64,000 nt of DNA, taken from positions 2,501-66,500 of the forward strand of contig CACCIQ010000001.1 of the NCBI GenBank assembly GCA_902546095.1, in the 5' to 3' direction. Position numbers and translations under genes: made by a program. The notes under the pieces were generated by a model. That model searched no databases. It was not told the DNA's origin and saw nothing but the letters and a program-made list of their open reading frames with translations. Of the stretch, positions 1-12,684 are shown in pieces. Within the stretch, counting starts at the first letter, position 1. Each line of letters begins with the position of its first letter. Source of the DNA: an uncultured Bacteroidota bacterium. GTDB taxonomy: Bacteria; Bacteroidota; Bacteroidia; Flavobacteriales; Flavobacteriaceae.

Positions 1-330
<330 letters not shown>

Positions 331-499
331 GTAACTTTACTTTTCTTTGAAATTGTATTTATTATAATATTGCTCGTACAAATCCACATATAATTGTATA
401 TGTAATTTATACTTTGTAGTGTATCTATAATTACAAACATAAATTGGATAACTGATGTTTGTAATATAAAAATTTTCAATATGTCAATGAACGTTATAG

Positions 500-573
500 T
501 GGAGAATGTGGGAGTCGAACCCACGACCTCTTGAATGCAAATCAAGTGCTCTAGCCAGCTGAGCTAATTCCCC
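500..573 (-). tRNA. tRNA-Ala (anticodon TGC)
   Basis: Cloverleaf on minus strand: GGGGAAT acceptor / ATTCTCC, anticodon loop TTTGCAT between CTTGA/TCAAG, TTCGACT T-loop; rRNA spacer location. Confidence 0.96.
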
Positions 574-633
574 ATTCTGAAAAGAATTCAGTATGGACGA
601 ATTTCCCAACTCTAAATTCCCAAAATCGTATTG

Positions 634-707
634 TAGTCTCGGGCAGACTCGAACTGCCGACCTCTACATTATCAGTGTAGCGCTCTAACCAGCTGAGCTA
701 CGAGACT
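634..707 (-). tRNA. tRNA-Ile (anticodon GAT)
   Basis: Cloverleaf on minus strand: AGTCTCG/CGAGACT acceptor, anticodon loop CTGATAA between CTACA/TGTAG; rRNA spacer. Confidence 0.96.
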
Positions 708-783
708 CAATGATAATTAAAATGACAGCAATAGCAAAACACATACCTCAACAATTCTAAAATTCAGTCGTCATACTTTCTCT

Positions 784-2314
<1,531 letters not shown>

Positions 2315-2472
2315 AAAAAAATTAATAATATTTAACAACTTGAATTGATAAAGGAACTGTCTCGGAATGGTTTTGCTAAATTCAATATATGATTAAAATA
2401 ATCATTATACGCTGTCAATTTCAATACTTTCAATGAACTTAATCATACCCTCTGTTAAACAGAAAAGCCGTG

Positions 2473-2502
2473 CAAATATACACTCCTTTCATATACTACC
2501 AA
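2473..2502 (-). promoter_or_regulatory. Candidate Bacteroidota-type promoter of the rRNA operon (TTG-N19-TATATTTG)
   Basis: Reverse complement reads TTG (2502-2500), 19 nt spacer, TATATTTG (2480-2473), matching the known TTG/TAnnTTTG consensus; about 160 nt upstream of 16S. Confidence 0.75.
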
Positions 2503-2581
2503 ACATTTCTTGATAAAATAAGTGTTTTTTTTCTCACAGATTTATTAACAATCTGGTTTACAGAGGTTTTAATATATTATT

Positions 2582-3160
2582 TTAGAATATAGAATTTCTT
2601 AAAATATCCTCAATAAATAAATCTTCTCTAACATTCAATGGATCATACTCCTCTTTGAGAGAAATTTTAAATACTTTGGCAATAGTATTGTAAGTAAATG
2701 CTCTAAAGCCATTTCTGAGTTCTCTAACCAATGAAAAAGCAGTTATACCTGTTTCTCTATATATCAGTTTAACCAATATTTGACCCTCAGTTCTAGTTAA
2801 TTTTCTAAGCTCAGCAGTTAACTCCTCCTGAAGAAATTTTTCAAGCATTTTAGTGTATTTTTTTTTCTTTCTTTTGGATTTAATTTTATCTAATCTGTCA
2901 TTTAATTTAGCTAACCTTTCAGAAGCCATTTTTGCATATGGATAAACTTTTAAAACCTTTCTTTTGAGAACGAAATAATCTAATCTTTCCTGGTTATCTG
3001 CAAAAATTACTGGTTTATATACTACAACCTCTTTTAAATCAATTTCTTTTTTAAAAACAGAGTCTCCTTCAATTTTAAAGTAGGTTGAATTTTCGTTTTG
3101 AGAAAAAAGCGTTACAAATTGTAAAAAGAAAATTAAAAAAAAACACAAGAAGCGCATCAA
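2582..3160 (-). CDS. DUF4294-like exported protein
   Basis: 192 aa ORF, N-terminal signal peptide, DYFVLKRKVLKVYPYAKMASERL motif typical of DUF4294. Confidence 0.75.
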   Translation of the reverse strand: MMRFLCFFLIFFLQFVTLFSQNENSTYFKIEGDSVFKKEIDLKEVVVYKPVIFADNQERLDYFVLKRKVLKVYPYAKMASERLAKLNDRLDKIKSKRKKKKYTKMLEKFLQEELTAELRKLTRTEGQILVKLIYRETGITAFSLVRELRNGFRAFTYNTIAKVFKISLKEEYDPLNVREDLFIEDILRNSIF

Positions 3161-3212
3161 GCAAATTTATAAATAAAAAAATGGTTAATTTTAACATCCA
3201 AAAATTAATAAA

Positions 3213-4301
3213 ATGGGAAAAAGTATTCTAAATGATAAATCAATTAAATTCCTAGAATCATATTTAAACAATGCCTCCCCGACTGGTTATGAATGGGAAG
3301 GACAAAAAATATGGATGGATTATCTTAAACCTTATGTTGATGAGTTTATAACTGATACATATGGCACTGCAGTAGGTGTAATTAATCCAAAATCTAATTT
3401 CAAAGTTGTGATTGAAGGTCATTCAGATGAAATTTCATGGTATGTTAACTATATTACCGATAAAGGTCTAATATATGTGATTCGAAATGGAGGCAGTGAC
3501 CATCAAATTGCTCCATCGAAATGGGTTAATATTCATACTAAAAAAGGTGTTGTAAAAGGGGTCTTTGGATGGCCTGCAATTCATACGAGAACACCAGGAA
3601 AAGAGGAGCCACCAAAACTTGAAAACATTTCAATTGATGTTGGTGCAAAAGACAAAAAAGAGGTTGAAAAAATGGGAATTCATGTAGGATGTGTAATCAC
3701 ATATCCTGACTCATTCCAAATATTAAACAAAAACAGGTTTGTTTGTAGAGCAATTGACAACAGAATTGGTGGATTTATGATAGCGGAGGTTGCCAGATTA
3801 TTAAAAGAAAATAAAAAAACTCTTCCTTTTTGTTTATATGTAACTAACTCTGTCCAGGAAGAAATTGGACTTAGAGGTGCTCAAATGATCACTGAAACTT
3901 TAAAGCCAAACATTGCTATTGTTACTGATGTTTGTCATGATACATCAACTCCTATGATTGATGTTAAAAAACAAGGTGATAATGTCATTGACAAGGGACC
4001 TGTAATTTCTTACGCTCCCGCCATTCAAAATAATTTACGTGAAAGAATAATTGAAACTGCTGAAAAGAAAAAAATTCCATTCCAAAGACATGCATCATCT
4101 AGGTATACCGGTACTGATACTGATGCATTTGCTTACAGTAATGGTGGAGTTGCTTCTGCCTTAATATCACTTCCACTTCGATACATGCATACTACTGTTG
4201 AGCTTGTAAGCAAGGAAGATGTTGAGAATGTTATTAAATTAATATACGAGACGTTATTGACTATTGGTCCTGATGATGACTTTAGTTATTTTAAAAATTA
4301 G
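3213..4301 (+). CDS. M42 family metallopeptidase
   Basis: NASPTGYEWE, EGHSDEISWYV, VQEEIGLRGA, TGTDTDAFAYSNGGV motifs of M42 aminopeptidases. Confidence 0.88.
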   Translation: MGKSILNDKSIKFLESYLNNASPTGYEWEGQKIWMDYLKPYVDEFITDTYGTAVGVINPKSNFKVVIEGHSDEISWYVNYITDKGLIYVIRNGGSDHQIAPSKWVNIHTKKGVVKGVFGWPAIHTRTPGKEEPPKLENISIDVGAKDKKEVEKMGIHVGCVITYPDSFQILNKNRFVCRAIDNRIGGFMIAEVARLLKENKKTLPFCLYVTNSVQEEIGLRGAQMITETLKPNIAIVTDVCHDTSTPMIDVKKQGDNVIDKGPVISYAPAIQNNLRERIIETAEKKKIPFQRHASSRYTGTDTDAFAYSNGGVASALISLPLRYMHTTVELVSKEDVENVIKLIYETLLTIGPDDDFSYFKN

Positions 4302-4312
4302 GAGTTATTTTA

Positions 4313-6211
4313 TTAAGATCCTTTAACTATTTCACTAACGATTTCTGGGTTAAGTAATGTAGAAATATCTCCAAATTCGCTTTTTTCTCCACAGGCAATT
4401 TTTCTTAAAATTCTTCTCATAATTTTACCACTTCGTGTCTTAGGTAAACCAGGAACTAATTGTATTTTTTCAGGTTTAGCAATCGGTCCAATTGTCTTTG
4501 ATATTAATTGATTTATTTCAACTCTAATATCATCTTTTTTAGAATCATCTTTTAATATTACATAAGCATAAAGTGCATTTCCTTTTATATCATGTGGATA
4601 GCCTACAAGAGCGCTTTCCACAACATTGTCATGCATGTTAATTACATCCTCAATTGGTGCTGTACCTAAATTATGACCTGATACAATAACAACATCATCT
4701 ACCCTTCCCGTAATTCTATAATTTCCTTCTTCATCTCTAAATGCTCCATCACCAGGGAAATAGTAGCCAGGATACGCTGAAAAGTAAACATTTTTATAGC
4801 GTTCATGATCACCATAAATTGTTCGAGCTATTGACGGCCAAGGATATTTAATTCCAAGAATTCCATTTTTGTTGTTATCATCAAATTCATTACCATTCTC
4901 ATCAAATAAAACAGGCTGAATTCCCATCATTGGTTTAGTTGCAAAAGTTGCTTTTCCAACAGTTACATTAGCCAGTGAAGTGATCATAATCCCACCTGTT
5001 TCAGTTTGCCACCATGTATCAACAATTGGGCATTTTCTCTTACCTATATTTTCATTATACCAATTCCATGCTTCCTCATTTATTGGCTCTCCAACGGTTC
5101 CTAAAACTTTTAAAGATGATAGATCGTATTTATTTACAAAATCCAGGGGGTGTTTTGCTAGTGCTCTAATAGCAGTTGGTGCAGTATAAAATTGGTTAAC
5201 CTTGTGCTTCTCGCAAATCTCCCAAAATCTTCCAAAATCTGGATATGATGGAACACCTTCAAACATAATGGTTGTAGCACCATTTAAAAGTGGTCCATAA
5301 ACAATATAGCTATGTCCGGTAATCCAACCAATATCGGCAGTACACCAATATATATCGTTATCAATATAATTAAATACATTTTTAAATGAATAAGCTGAAT
5401 AAACCATATAACCCCCAGATGAATGAACCATACCTTTGGGTTTTCCAGTTGAGCCTGATGTATATAAAATAAATAAAGGATCTTCAGAATCCATTATTTC
5501 AGCTGGAAAATTATCATCAGCTTTATCTAACTCATAGTGCCACCATTTTTCATTCTCATTTAACGTAATTCCACTATTTATTCGATTTAATACTATTACT
5601 GAATCAACACAATCACAATCTTTTAAAGCCTCGTCAACTATTGATTTTAAATCAATTGTTTTATTTCCTCTAAAGCTTCCATCGGATGTTAGGACCATCT
5701 TACATGATGCATCATTAATTCTAGCTGATAAGGCAGATGAAGAAAAACCTGCAAATACAACGGAATGTATAGCTCCTACTCTTGCACAGGCTAAGACAGC
5801 AATAGCAAGTTCAAGAACCATTGGTAAATAAATACAAACCCGATCCCCTTTTTGAACATTGTTGTTTTTTAAAACATTAGAAAACTTACACACTCTAATA
5901 TGTAATTCTTTGTATGAGATATGCTCTGCTGGTTGATTTGGATCATTTGGCTCAAAAATAATGGCTGTTTTTTCAGGGTGAGCTTCAACATGTCTATCAA
6001 GACAGTTTTCAGTAATATTCAATTTTGCATCTGTAAACCATTTAAAACTTGGTTTTGAAAAATCAAAGTCAACTACTTTTGACCACTTACTTTTCCAAAT
6101 AAATGATTCAGCAACATTAGTCCAAAACAGTTCTGGATTATCTACGCTTTGTTTATAAAGTTTGTTGTATTCTTCAAAATTTTTAGGTACGAGATTGTTT
6201 TTAAATATCAT
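4313..6211 (-). CDS. acs: Acetyl-CoA synthetase
   Basis: 632 aa; YTSGSTGKPKG, WWQTETGG, SGHNLGTAPIE, KTRSGKIMRRILRKIA motifs. Confidence 0.95.
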   Translation of the reverse strand: MIFKNNLVPKNFEEYNKLYKQSVDNPELFWTNVAESFIWKSKWSKVVDFDFSKPSFKWFTDAKLNITENCLDRHVEAHPEKTAIIFEPNDPNQPAEHISYKELHIRVCKFSNVLKNNNVQKGDRVCIYLPMVLELAIAVLACARVGAIHSVVFAGFSSSALSARINDASCKMVLTSDGSFRGNKTIDLKSIVDEALKDCDCVDSVIVLNRINSGITLNENEKWWHYELDKADDNFPAEIMDSEDPLFILYTSGSTGKPKGMVHSSGGYMVYSAYSFKNVFNYIDNDIYWCTADIGWITGHSYIVYGPLLNGATTIMFEGVPSYPDFGRFWEICEKHKVNQFYTAPTAIRALAKHPLDFVNKYDLSSLKVLGTVGEPINEEAWNWYNENIGKRKCPIVDTWWQTETGGIMITSLANVTVGKATFATKPMMGIQPVLFDENGNEFDDNNKNGILGIKYPWPSIARTIYGDHERYKNVYFSAYPGYYFPGDGAFRDEEGNYRITGRVDDVVIVSGHNLGTAPIEDVINMHDNVVESALVGYPHDIKGNALYAYVILKDDSKKDDIRVEINQLISKTIGPIAKPEKIQLVPGLPKTRSGKIMRRILRKIACGEKSEFGDISTLLNPEIVSEIVKGS

Positions 6212-6226
6212 ACTTAAATCTAAAAA

Positions 6227-7300
6227 TTAATTTAAAGATTTAATAATTTCTTTATTAATATTTCTAGCAAAGGATGGCCCATTATAAATAAAGCCTGTGT
6301 ATAGTTGTATTAAGCTTGCCCCAGCCTTGAGTTTGTCTAAAGCATCTTGTGTTGACATAATTCCTCCGACCCCAATAATTGGAAGCTTTTTATTAGAATA
6401 TTGATGAATCAATCTGATAATATCAGTACTCCGTTTATTTAAAGGCTCACCACTTAAACCTCCACTTTCAATTGCTAGTTTTTTCTTAGATTTTAAATTA
6501 TTTCTATCTAGTGTTGTGTTGGACGTTATTATGCCATCTATTTTGAGATCAAATGACAAATCAACTATTTTTTTTATGTCACTATCATTCAAGTCAGGTG
6601 AAATTTTAATTAGAATAGGTTTAGTTTCTCTTTTTTTATTCTCCTTAATCAAAGGAAATAATATTTCACGTAAATCATTTATATTTTGAAGATCTCTTAA
6701 ATTTGGTGTGTTTGGTGAACTCACATTTACGGCAAAGTAATCAACGTGATCGTATAAAGCTTTAAAACATATTAGATAATCATCCTTTGCGTTTTCATTA
6801 GGTGTAACTTTATTTTTACCAATATTACCACCAATTATAACATCACCCCTATTTCTTAATCTATCAACAATTTTATCAACTCCATCATTATTAAATCCCA
6901 GCCTATTAATTAAAGCGTTATCATTAACTAATCTAAAAATTCTTTTTTTTGGATTCCCATCTTGAGCTACTGGCGTAACAGTACCAATTTCAATAAAACC
7001 AAAACCCAATGAAGACATTTGTTTATAAACTTCAGCATTTTTATCAAAACCTGCTGCTAAACCTACTGGGTTTGGAAATTTTATACCAAAAACTTCTTTT
7101 TCTAGGGAGGGATGATTTTTTCCACTTAGTTTAAAATGATAAAACGATTTTCTTAGATAAAAAATAGGTGAAAACAGTTTCATTGCACCTACTACAAAAT
7201 GATGGACTTTTTCAGGGTCAAATGAAAAGAAGAATGGCTTTAGAAAAGCACTCCACAAAATTTGTTCAGTTTTGTGAAAAAGTTCCTTAAAAAAACTCAT
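6227..7300 (-). CDS. pyrD: Quinone-dependent dihydroorotate dehydrogenase
   Basis: [36 protein letters not shown] motifs. Confidence 0.93.
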   Translation of the reverse strand: MSFFKELFHKTEQILWSAFLKPFFFSFDPEKVHHFVVGAMKLFSPIFYLRKSFYHFKLSGKNHPSLEKEVFGIKFPNPVGLAAGFDKNAEVYKQMSSLGFGFIEIGTVTPVAQDGNPKKRIFRLVNDNALINRLGFNNDGVDKIVDRLRNRGDVIIGGNIGKNKVTPNENAKDDYLICFKALYDHVDYFAVNVSSPNTPNLRDLQNINDLREILFPLIKENKKRETKPILIKISPDLNDSDIKKIVDLSFDLKIDGIITSNTTLDRNNLKSKKKLAIESGGLSGEPLNKRSTDIIRLIHQYSNKKLPIIGVGGIMSTQDALDKLKAGASLIQLYTGFIYNGPSFARNINKEIIKSLN

Positions 7301-7310
7301 TAATTATTTT

Positions 7311-7592
7311 TTAATCTTTCTTACTTAATGATTCAGACAATTCAAAAGAAATTGCAGATTTATCAAATTTTATTTTACCTGCCATAGTTACTAAAACACA
7401 CGTGTTGTTACTATCATTAATCTCAACAATCTTTCCATGCATGCCGCTCTTAGTTACAACCCTGTCACCAGTTTTTACATTTTTAATAAAATTTTTCTCT
7501 TTTTTTGCCTTCTTACTTTGAGGAAGTATAAACAAGAAATACATTGCTAAAAACAGCAAAATTATTGGCATAAACTGTCCAAATCCTTCCAT
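7311..7592 (-). CDS. yajC: Preprotein translocase subunit YajC
   Basis: One TM then LPQSKKAKKEKNF..VKTGDRVVTKSGMHGKI typical of YajC. Confidence 0.9.
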   Translation of the reverse strand: MEGFGQFMPIILLFLAMYFLFILPQSKKAKKEKNFIKNVKTGDRVVTKSGMHGKIVEINDSNNTCVLVTMAGKIKFDKSAISFELSESLSKKD

Positions 7593-7593
7593 A

Positions 7594-8058
7594 CTAATTA
7601 TTTAAAACAAACCCTGTCAATCTAATAATCTTCTTACCAGTATTAGTGTTAGTTGTTAAAGTAACTGATTTCATTTGTTTTCCAGGTTTATTTGATGTAT
7701 CAAACCTTACTTTTAATTTATTTTTTTGACCTGGCTCAATATTGATATTCTGTGGATATTCAGGAACAGTACAACCGCAACTAGCAGAAGCATCGAATAT
7801 TATTAAGTCTGATTTTCCAGTGTTTGTAAAATTAAAGTCAACTTCAACTACCTCACCGTCTTTTACTTCTCCAAAATCGTATGTGTCAAAATCAAATTGG
7901 ATTTCAGGTGAATCATATGATTTGTCTAATCTTTCATTTGCAGCTGCAACATTTTCCTCTTTGATTTTCTTTGAAGGATCATTACTACAAGATATAGTAG
8001 TTATCAAAAAAAACGCAATTAATGAGTAATTAAGTATTGAATGCAATTGATTTTTCAT
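7594..8058 (-). CDS. DUF1573 domain lipoprotein
   Basis: Lipobox TTISC; FDFGEVKDGEVVEVDFNFTNTGKSDLIIFDASASCGCTVPEYP typical of DUF1573. Confidence 0.85.
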   Translation of the reverse strand: MKNQLHSILNYSLIAFFLITTISCSNDPSKKIKEENVAAANERLDKSYDSPEIQFDFDTYDFGEVKDGEVVEVDFNFTNTGKSDLIIFDASASCGCTVPEYPQNINIEPGQKNKLKVRFDTSNKPGKQMKSVTLTTNTNTGKKIIRLTGFVLNN

Positions 8059-8076
8059 ATCTGTAAAATTAAAAAA

Positions 8077-9000
8077 TTATTGTAAACCTCTTTCATTTTT
8101 TTTAATCAAATCTTTTTCTAAAAGATTTTTATAAATATTATTGATAACTCCGTTTACAAATGTACTGCTGTTAGGGCTTGAATATTCCTTAGAAATTTCA
8201 ACGTACTCATTTATACTAACTTTAACTGGGATAGATGGAAAAGTTGTAAATTCATAAATACACATTTTTAATATTATTTTATCAATTACAGCTATTCTAT
8301 CATTGTCCCACTCAGGTGTATAATCGTTAATTATCTTTTCTGTTTCGTCTTTATCTTTAACAACAACTTTAAATAAGTCTTTTCCAAATTTTTTATCAGA
8401 TCTATCCTTAAATATTTTTCTTGGAATCTTCAAAGATTGGTCAATGCTAAAATTAGTTAACCAGCTCAAAATTAATGTATTTACAAGTGGAAAATCATCT
8501 GACCATCCTAACTCGTTATCCTCATAAAAATTAAAAAGTTCTTCATTACAAACAATTATATTTTTGTACATGTCATGAACCAATTGATAGCTATTTATTT
8601 TCTTGTTTGAATATTTACTAATTACTTCATGTTCAAGGATTATCTTAAATATATTTTGAACTTTGTTGACATTTAATTTCCAATAGTTTAATTTAAATTG
8701 CTCCTCAGCTTTAATTAAAAATTTATTAGAGTTAAGAAATAGTAACAATTCATTTTTTAAGAACAAATCTTCAATTAAATTATCTTCATTTTTAAAATAT
8801 TTATTCTTATTAATATTGAAAATCCTTTTAGATTCAATAAAGATTTCCTTAAAAAGTAAAAGCTGAGTTAAAAAAAATTTATAAAAATTTGTAGATGCTA
8901 AATCAAATTGTTTTAACAAAGAAACATTATCAATATTACCTGTCTTTTTTGCATACAACAATTGTAATATTTTTATTCTAATATGTCTTCTATTTAGCAT
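8077..9000 (-). CDS. nusB: Transcription antitermination factor NusB (Bacteroidota-type long form)
   Basis: MLNRRHIRIKILQLLYA start and C-terminal INEYVEISKEYSSPNSSTFVNGVINNI typical of NusB. Confidence 0.9.
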   Translation of the reverse strand: MLNRRHIRIKILQLLYAKKTGNIDNVSLLKQFDLASTNFYKFFLTQLLLFKEIFIESKRIFNINKNKYFKNEDNLIEDLFLKNELLLFLNSNKFLIKAEEQFKLNYWKLNVNKVQNIFKIILEHEVISKYSNKKINSYQLVHDMYKNIIVCNEELFNFYEDNELGWSDDFPLVNTLILSWLTNFSIDQSLKIPRKIFKDRSDKKFGKDLFKVVVKDKDETEKIINDYTPEWDNDRIAVIDKIILKMCIYEFTTFPSIPVKVSINEYVEISKEYSSPNSSTFVNGVINNIYKNLLEKDLIKKNERGLQ

Positions 9001-9077
9001 TTTAATGAACTTGGTAGCAAATGTAAATATTTTTAAAGTATGAACATCAATTAAGTGTATATTTGATTTTGATTTTT

Positions 9078-10826
9078 ATGGGTGAATTAAAGTACCTAAA
9101 TAAGTTTTTTTACCACTACAGAAAAAGAATAATTACAGGGATTATTATAACAATAGTTGCTAGAATTTTTGCTTTAGTAGCCCCAAATCTAGTTGGTGAC
9201 TCAATAACTTTAATTGAAGAATACTCTTTAAAGAATTCTATTGATATGGATGTTTTAAAAAAAGGACTTTTAAAAAATATAATTTTTATTGTCTTATCAG
9301 CTCTGGCCTCTGGTATCTTAACTTTTATCATGAGGCAAACACTAATTAATGTTTCAAGATATATTGAATTTGATTTGAAAAATGAAATATTTCAAAAATA
9401 TCAAGAACTAAACATTAGTTTTTATAAAAACAATCGAATTGGTGATTTGATGAATAGAATAAGTGAGGACGTAAGTAAGGTTAGAATGTATGTTGGGCCA
9501 GCGTTGATGTACACAATAAATACAATTTCATTATTTGTTATCATAATAACCTACATGCTCAGCATTGATATTAAGCTTACCCTTTACACAATAATTCCGC
9601 TACCAATTTTATCATTACTGATCTATAAGTTAAGTAGGCAGATTAATATAAAAAGCAAAAGTGTTCAGGAATCTTTATCGAGACTTACAACTTTCTCACA
9701 AGAATCATTTAGTGGAATTTCAATTATTAAATCAAATACTATTGAAGATAAAGTAAATGATTTTATGTCTGATTTTTCTAAGGATACAAAGTTGAAAAGT
9801 ATAGATTTAGCAAAATTTCAGTCTTGGTTTTTCCCAATGATGCTGTTATTAATTGGTTTGAGTAATATTATAGTAATTTTTATTGGCGGAAATCAATATA
9901 TTAATGGATCAATTCCACTTGGTGTACTTGCAGAATTTATAATATATGTGAATATGTTGACTTGGCCTGTAGCAACTGTAGGTTGGGTAACTTCAATTGT
10001 GCAACAAGCTGATGCATCTCAAAAAAGAATAAATGAATTTCTTTCCGAAAAGAATGATATCGTTGCAAATAATTACGAAGAATATGATTTCAAAGGAGAA
10101 ATTTCATTCAAAGACGTATGTCTAACATACAAAGAAACTAATGTAAAGGCACTTGATAAAATCAATTTCAAAATAGAGAGAGGTCAATCACTTGGTATAA
10201 TAGGCTCAGTTGGTTCAGGAAAATCGACATTGCTTGAACTAATTTTAAGAAATTATGATGTTGATAAAGGTGAAGTTCTTTTAGATAATAAAAATATAAA
10301 AAACCATAATCTTAGTCTTGTAAGAGAAAACATTGGATACGTTCCTCAGAGCACATTTTTGTTCTCAGATACAATCTATAACAATATTAAGTTTGGAGAT
10401 GTAAATGCAACTGAGAAAGAGATTAAATATTACTCAGAAATTGCCTGTCTTCAAAATGAAATTCTCTCTTTTCCAGAGAAATATTTTTCTGTTTTAGGTG
10501 AAAGAGGAATCAACTTATCTGGAGGTCAAAAACAAAGATTAGCAATAGCTAGAGCACTATTAAAAAAACCAAAAATTTTGATGTTAGATGATAGTCTTTC
10601 TGCACTTGATACAGAAACAGAAAGAAATGTAATACGTAATTTAAGAGAAGAAACCAATAGTATTACTAAAATAATCGTAAGTCATAGGATATCCACAATC
10701 GAAAAATGTGACTTGATTTTGGTTTTAGATAAGGGAAAGGTTATTCAAGCTGGAAAACATGAAAATTTATATTTAGAAAGTGGTTATTACAGAGAGACAT
10801 ACGACAAGCAGAAAAGAAAAAAATAA
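9078..10826 (+). CDS. ABC transporter, fused permease/ATPase (MsbA-like exporter)
   Basis: N-terminal TM domain, Walker A GSVGSGKST, signature LSGGQKQRLAIARALL, H-loop VSHRIS; start chosen at ATG 9078 within the TTG-initiated ORF. Confidence 0.9.
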   Translation: MGELKYLNKFFYHYRKRIITGIIITIVARIFALVAPNLVGDSITLIEEYSLKNSIDMDVLKKGLLKNIIFIVLSALASGILTFIMRQTLINVSRYIEFDLKNEIFQKYQELNISFYKNNRIGDLMNRISEDVSKVRMYVGPALMYTINTISLFVIIITYMLSIDIKLTLYTIIPLPILSLLIYKLSRQINIKSKSVQESLSRLTTFSQESFSGISIIKSNTIEDKVNDFMSDFSKDTKLKSIDLAKFQSWFFPMMLLLIGLSNIIVIFIGGNQYINGSIPLGVLAEFIIYVNMLTWPVATVGWVTSIVQQADASQKRINEFLSEKNDIVANNYEEYDFKGEISFKDVCLTYKETNVKALDKINFKIERGQSLGIIGSVGSGKSTLLELILRNYDVDKGEVLLDNKNIKNHNLSLVRENIGYVPQSTFLFSDTIYNNIKFGDVNATEKEIKYYSEIACLQNEILSFPEKYFSVLGERGINLSGGQKQRLAIARALLKKPKILMLDDSLSALDTETERNVIRNLREETNSITKIIVSHRISTIEKCDLILVLDKGKVIQAGKHENLYLESGYYRETYDKQKRKK

Positions 10827-10883
10827 TATTAATTTTTGTTAATACTACTTTTTTAACCATTTTTGGACTTTATAATTATTGAA

Positions 10884-11291
10884 ATGGAAGAAAATAAACA
10901 ACATGTAAATGAAGACATTTATTCAAAAGTCTTAAGAGCAGGTAGAAGAACTTATTTTTTTGATGTAAGATCTACTAAAGCTGGTGATTATTATTTAACA
11001 ATCTCTGAAAGTAAAAAATTCACCAATGAGGATGGAACTTTTTATTTTAAAAAGCATAAAATATACTTATACAAGGAGGATTTTGAAAACTTCACAAATA
11101 TTTTAGGAGAAATGACTAAATACATCATTGATGAGAAAGGTTTAGAGGTTATTAGTGAAATTCATGACAAGGACTTCGTTGCCAAGAAAGATAAAGAAGC
11201 TGAAAGCAGCGACGAAGATGCTGAAACTAAAGAAGAGACTGATGAGAATAAAGAAGAAAAATCTGATGAAGTAGAATTTGAAGATATCTAA
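10884..11291 (+). CDS. DUF3276 (PUR-alpha-like) family protein
   Basis: KVLRAGRRTYFFDVRSTKAGDYYLTISESKK motif with acidic tail; internal ATG at 10884 chosen as start. Confidence 0.83.
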   Translation: MEENKQHVNEDIYSKVLRAGRRTYFFDVRSTKAGDYYLTISESKKFTNEDGTFYFKKHKIYLYKEDFENFTNILGEMTKYIIDEKGLEVISEIHDKDFVAKKDKEAESSDEDAETKEETDENKEEKSDEVEFEDI

Positions 11292-12097
11292 GATTTTCTA
11301 AAAGGTCTTTTTAAAATTTTTAAGAAATTATTTTTATCATCATAGTTGTCATCAATTCCAAAAATAATTTTTTCTCGATCTAATTCCATATAGGTTCCAA
11401 ATAACCTGTCCCAAACGGAAAATATGTTTCCATAGTTTGAATCAGTATATGGCATAAATGAATGGTGATGAACCTTGTGCATGTTTGGAGATACGATCAC
11501 ATATGAAAGCATCTTATCAATTTTATCATTAAGCCTAATGTTGGCATGATTAAACTGAGAAAAAGCAACTGAGAGAGATTGATACAAAAAAACAATTTCA
11601 ATTGATGACTCTGAGATAATGATTGCAAGAAGTGTAAACAAAAATCTAATTACACTTTCAATTGGATGATGTCGATTTGCAGTGGTTGTATCAACATGTT
11701 TATCAGAGTGATGCACAGCATGAATTTTCCACAATATTTTAATCTTGTGCTGAAAATAATGGGCAGAGTATGCTCCAATTAAATCTAATATCATAATTGA
11801 AACTAACAGTGACAATATTGGATAGGCTGTAATGTTAAAAAATGATAAGATACCAATTTCAGAGGCGGAAATAAAGTCACATGTTAAAACAATCATGAAT
11901 GCCAATGAAAAGTTGACCAATATTGTTGTTAGCGTTAATAAGATGTTAGTTGAGGCATGTTTAAACTTATTATAATTTAAGTATCTATAAGGAAGAAATC
12001 CTTCAATGATCCAAAAAAACATTAAACCAAGAGCAAGTAATCCTCCTCTTTGTAAAGAAGTTATTTCAGAAAAAAATTCTAATATAGGGTCAAACAT
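11288..12097 (-). CDS. Sterol desaturase / fatty acid hydroxylase family protein
   Basis: Histidine motifs HYFQHK, HAVHHSD, HKVHHH in a TM-rich protein. Confidence 0.88.
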   Translation of the reverse strand: MFDPILEFFSEITSLQRGGLLALGLMFFWIIEGFLPYRYLNYNKFKHASTNILLTLTTILVNFSLAFMIVLTCDFISASEIGILSFFNITAYPILSLLVSIMILDLIGAYSAHYFQHKIKILWKIHAVHHSDKHVDTTTANRHHPIESVIRFLFTLLAIIISESSIEIVFLYQSLSVAFSQFNHANIRLNDKIDKMLSYVIVSPNMHKVHHHSFMPYTDSNYGNIFSVWDRLFGTYMELDREKIIFGIDDNYDDKNNFLKILKRPFRKS

Positions 12098-12132
12098 TGT
12101 ACAAAATTATAAATTTGTTTTAAAATTACACT

Positions 12133-12684
12133 ATGGCTAGAACACCATCAAACATGGTTACACTTGGAACTAAAGCTCCTAAGTTTGAACTACATAACAC
12201 TGTTGATGATATTTTATACTCATCTGAACAATTATTTAGCAAAAATGGTACCGTTGTCATGTTTATTTGCAATCACTGTCCATTTGTAATTCACGTAATT
12301 GATGAAATTGTATCAATTTCAGAAAATTACAAAGAGAATATTTCTTTTGTTGCAATATCAAGTAACGATGTTATTAATTATCCAGATGACTCACCAGAGC
12401 TCATGAAAAAATTTGCTGTAAATAAAAATTTTTCATTTCCATATTTATTTGATGAAACTCAAGAAGTTGCTAAGAGTTTTGATGCAGCATGTACCCCTGA
12501 TTTTTTCCTATACAACAACGAAAGTAAACTTGTTTACAGAGGTCAGATGGATGACTCAAGACCAGGAAATGGGATTCCGGTTACAGGAAATGATTTAAAA
12601 TCTGCTTTAGATAATTTAATAAAAAACAAAGAAATTAGTGCTGATCAAAAGCCTAGCATTGGGTGTAATATTAAGTGGAAGTAA
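12133..12684 (+). CDS. Thioredoxin-like (AhpC/TSA redoxin) protein
   Basis: CNHCPFVIHV motif and redoxin layout. Confidence 0.85.
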   Translation: MARTPSNMVTLGTKAPKFELHNTVDDILYSSEQLFSKNGTVVMFICNHCPFVIHVIDEIVSISENYKENISFVAISSNDVINYPDDSPELMKKFAVNKNFSFPYLFDETQEVAKSFDAACTPDFFLYNNESKLVYRGQMDDSRPGNGIPVTGNDLKSALDNLIKNKEISADQKPSIGCNIKWK

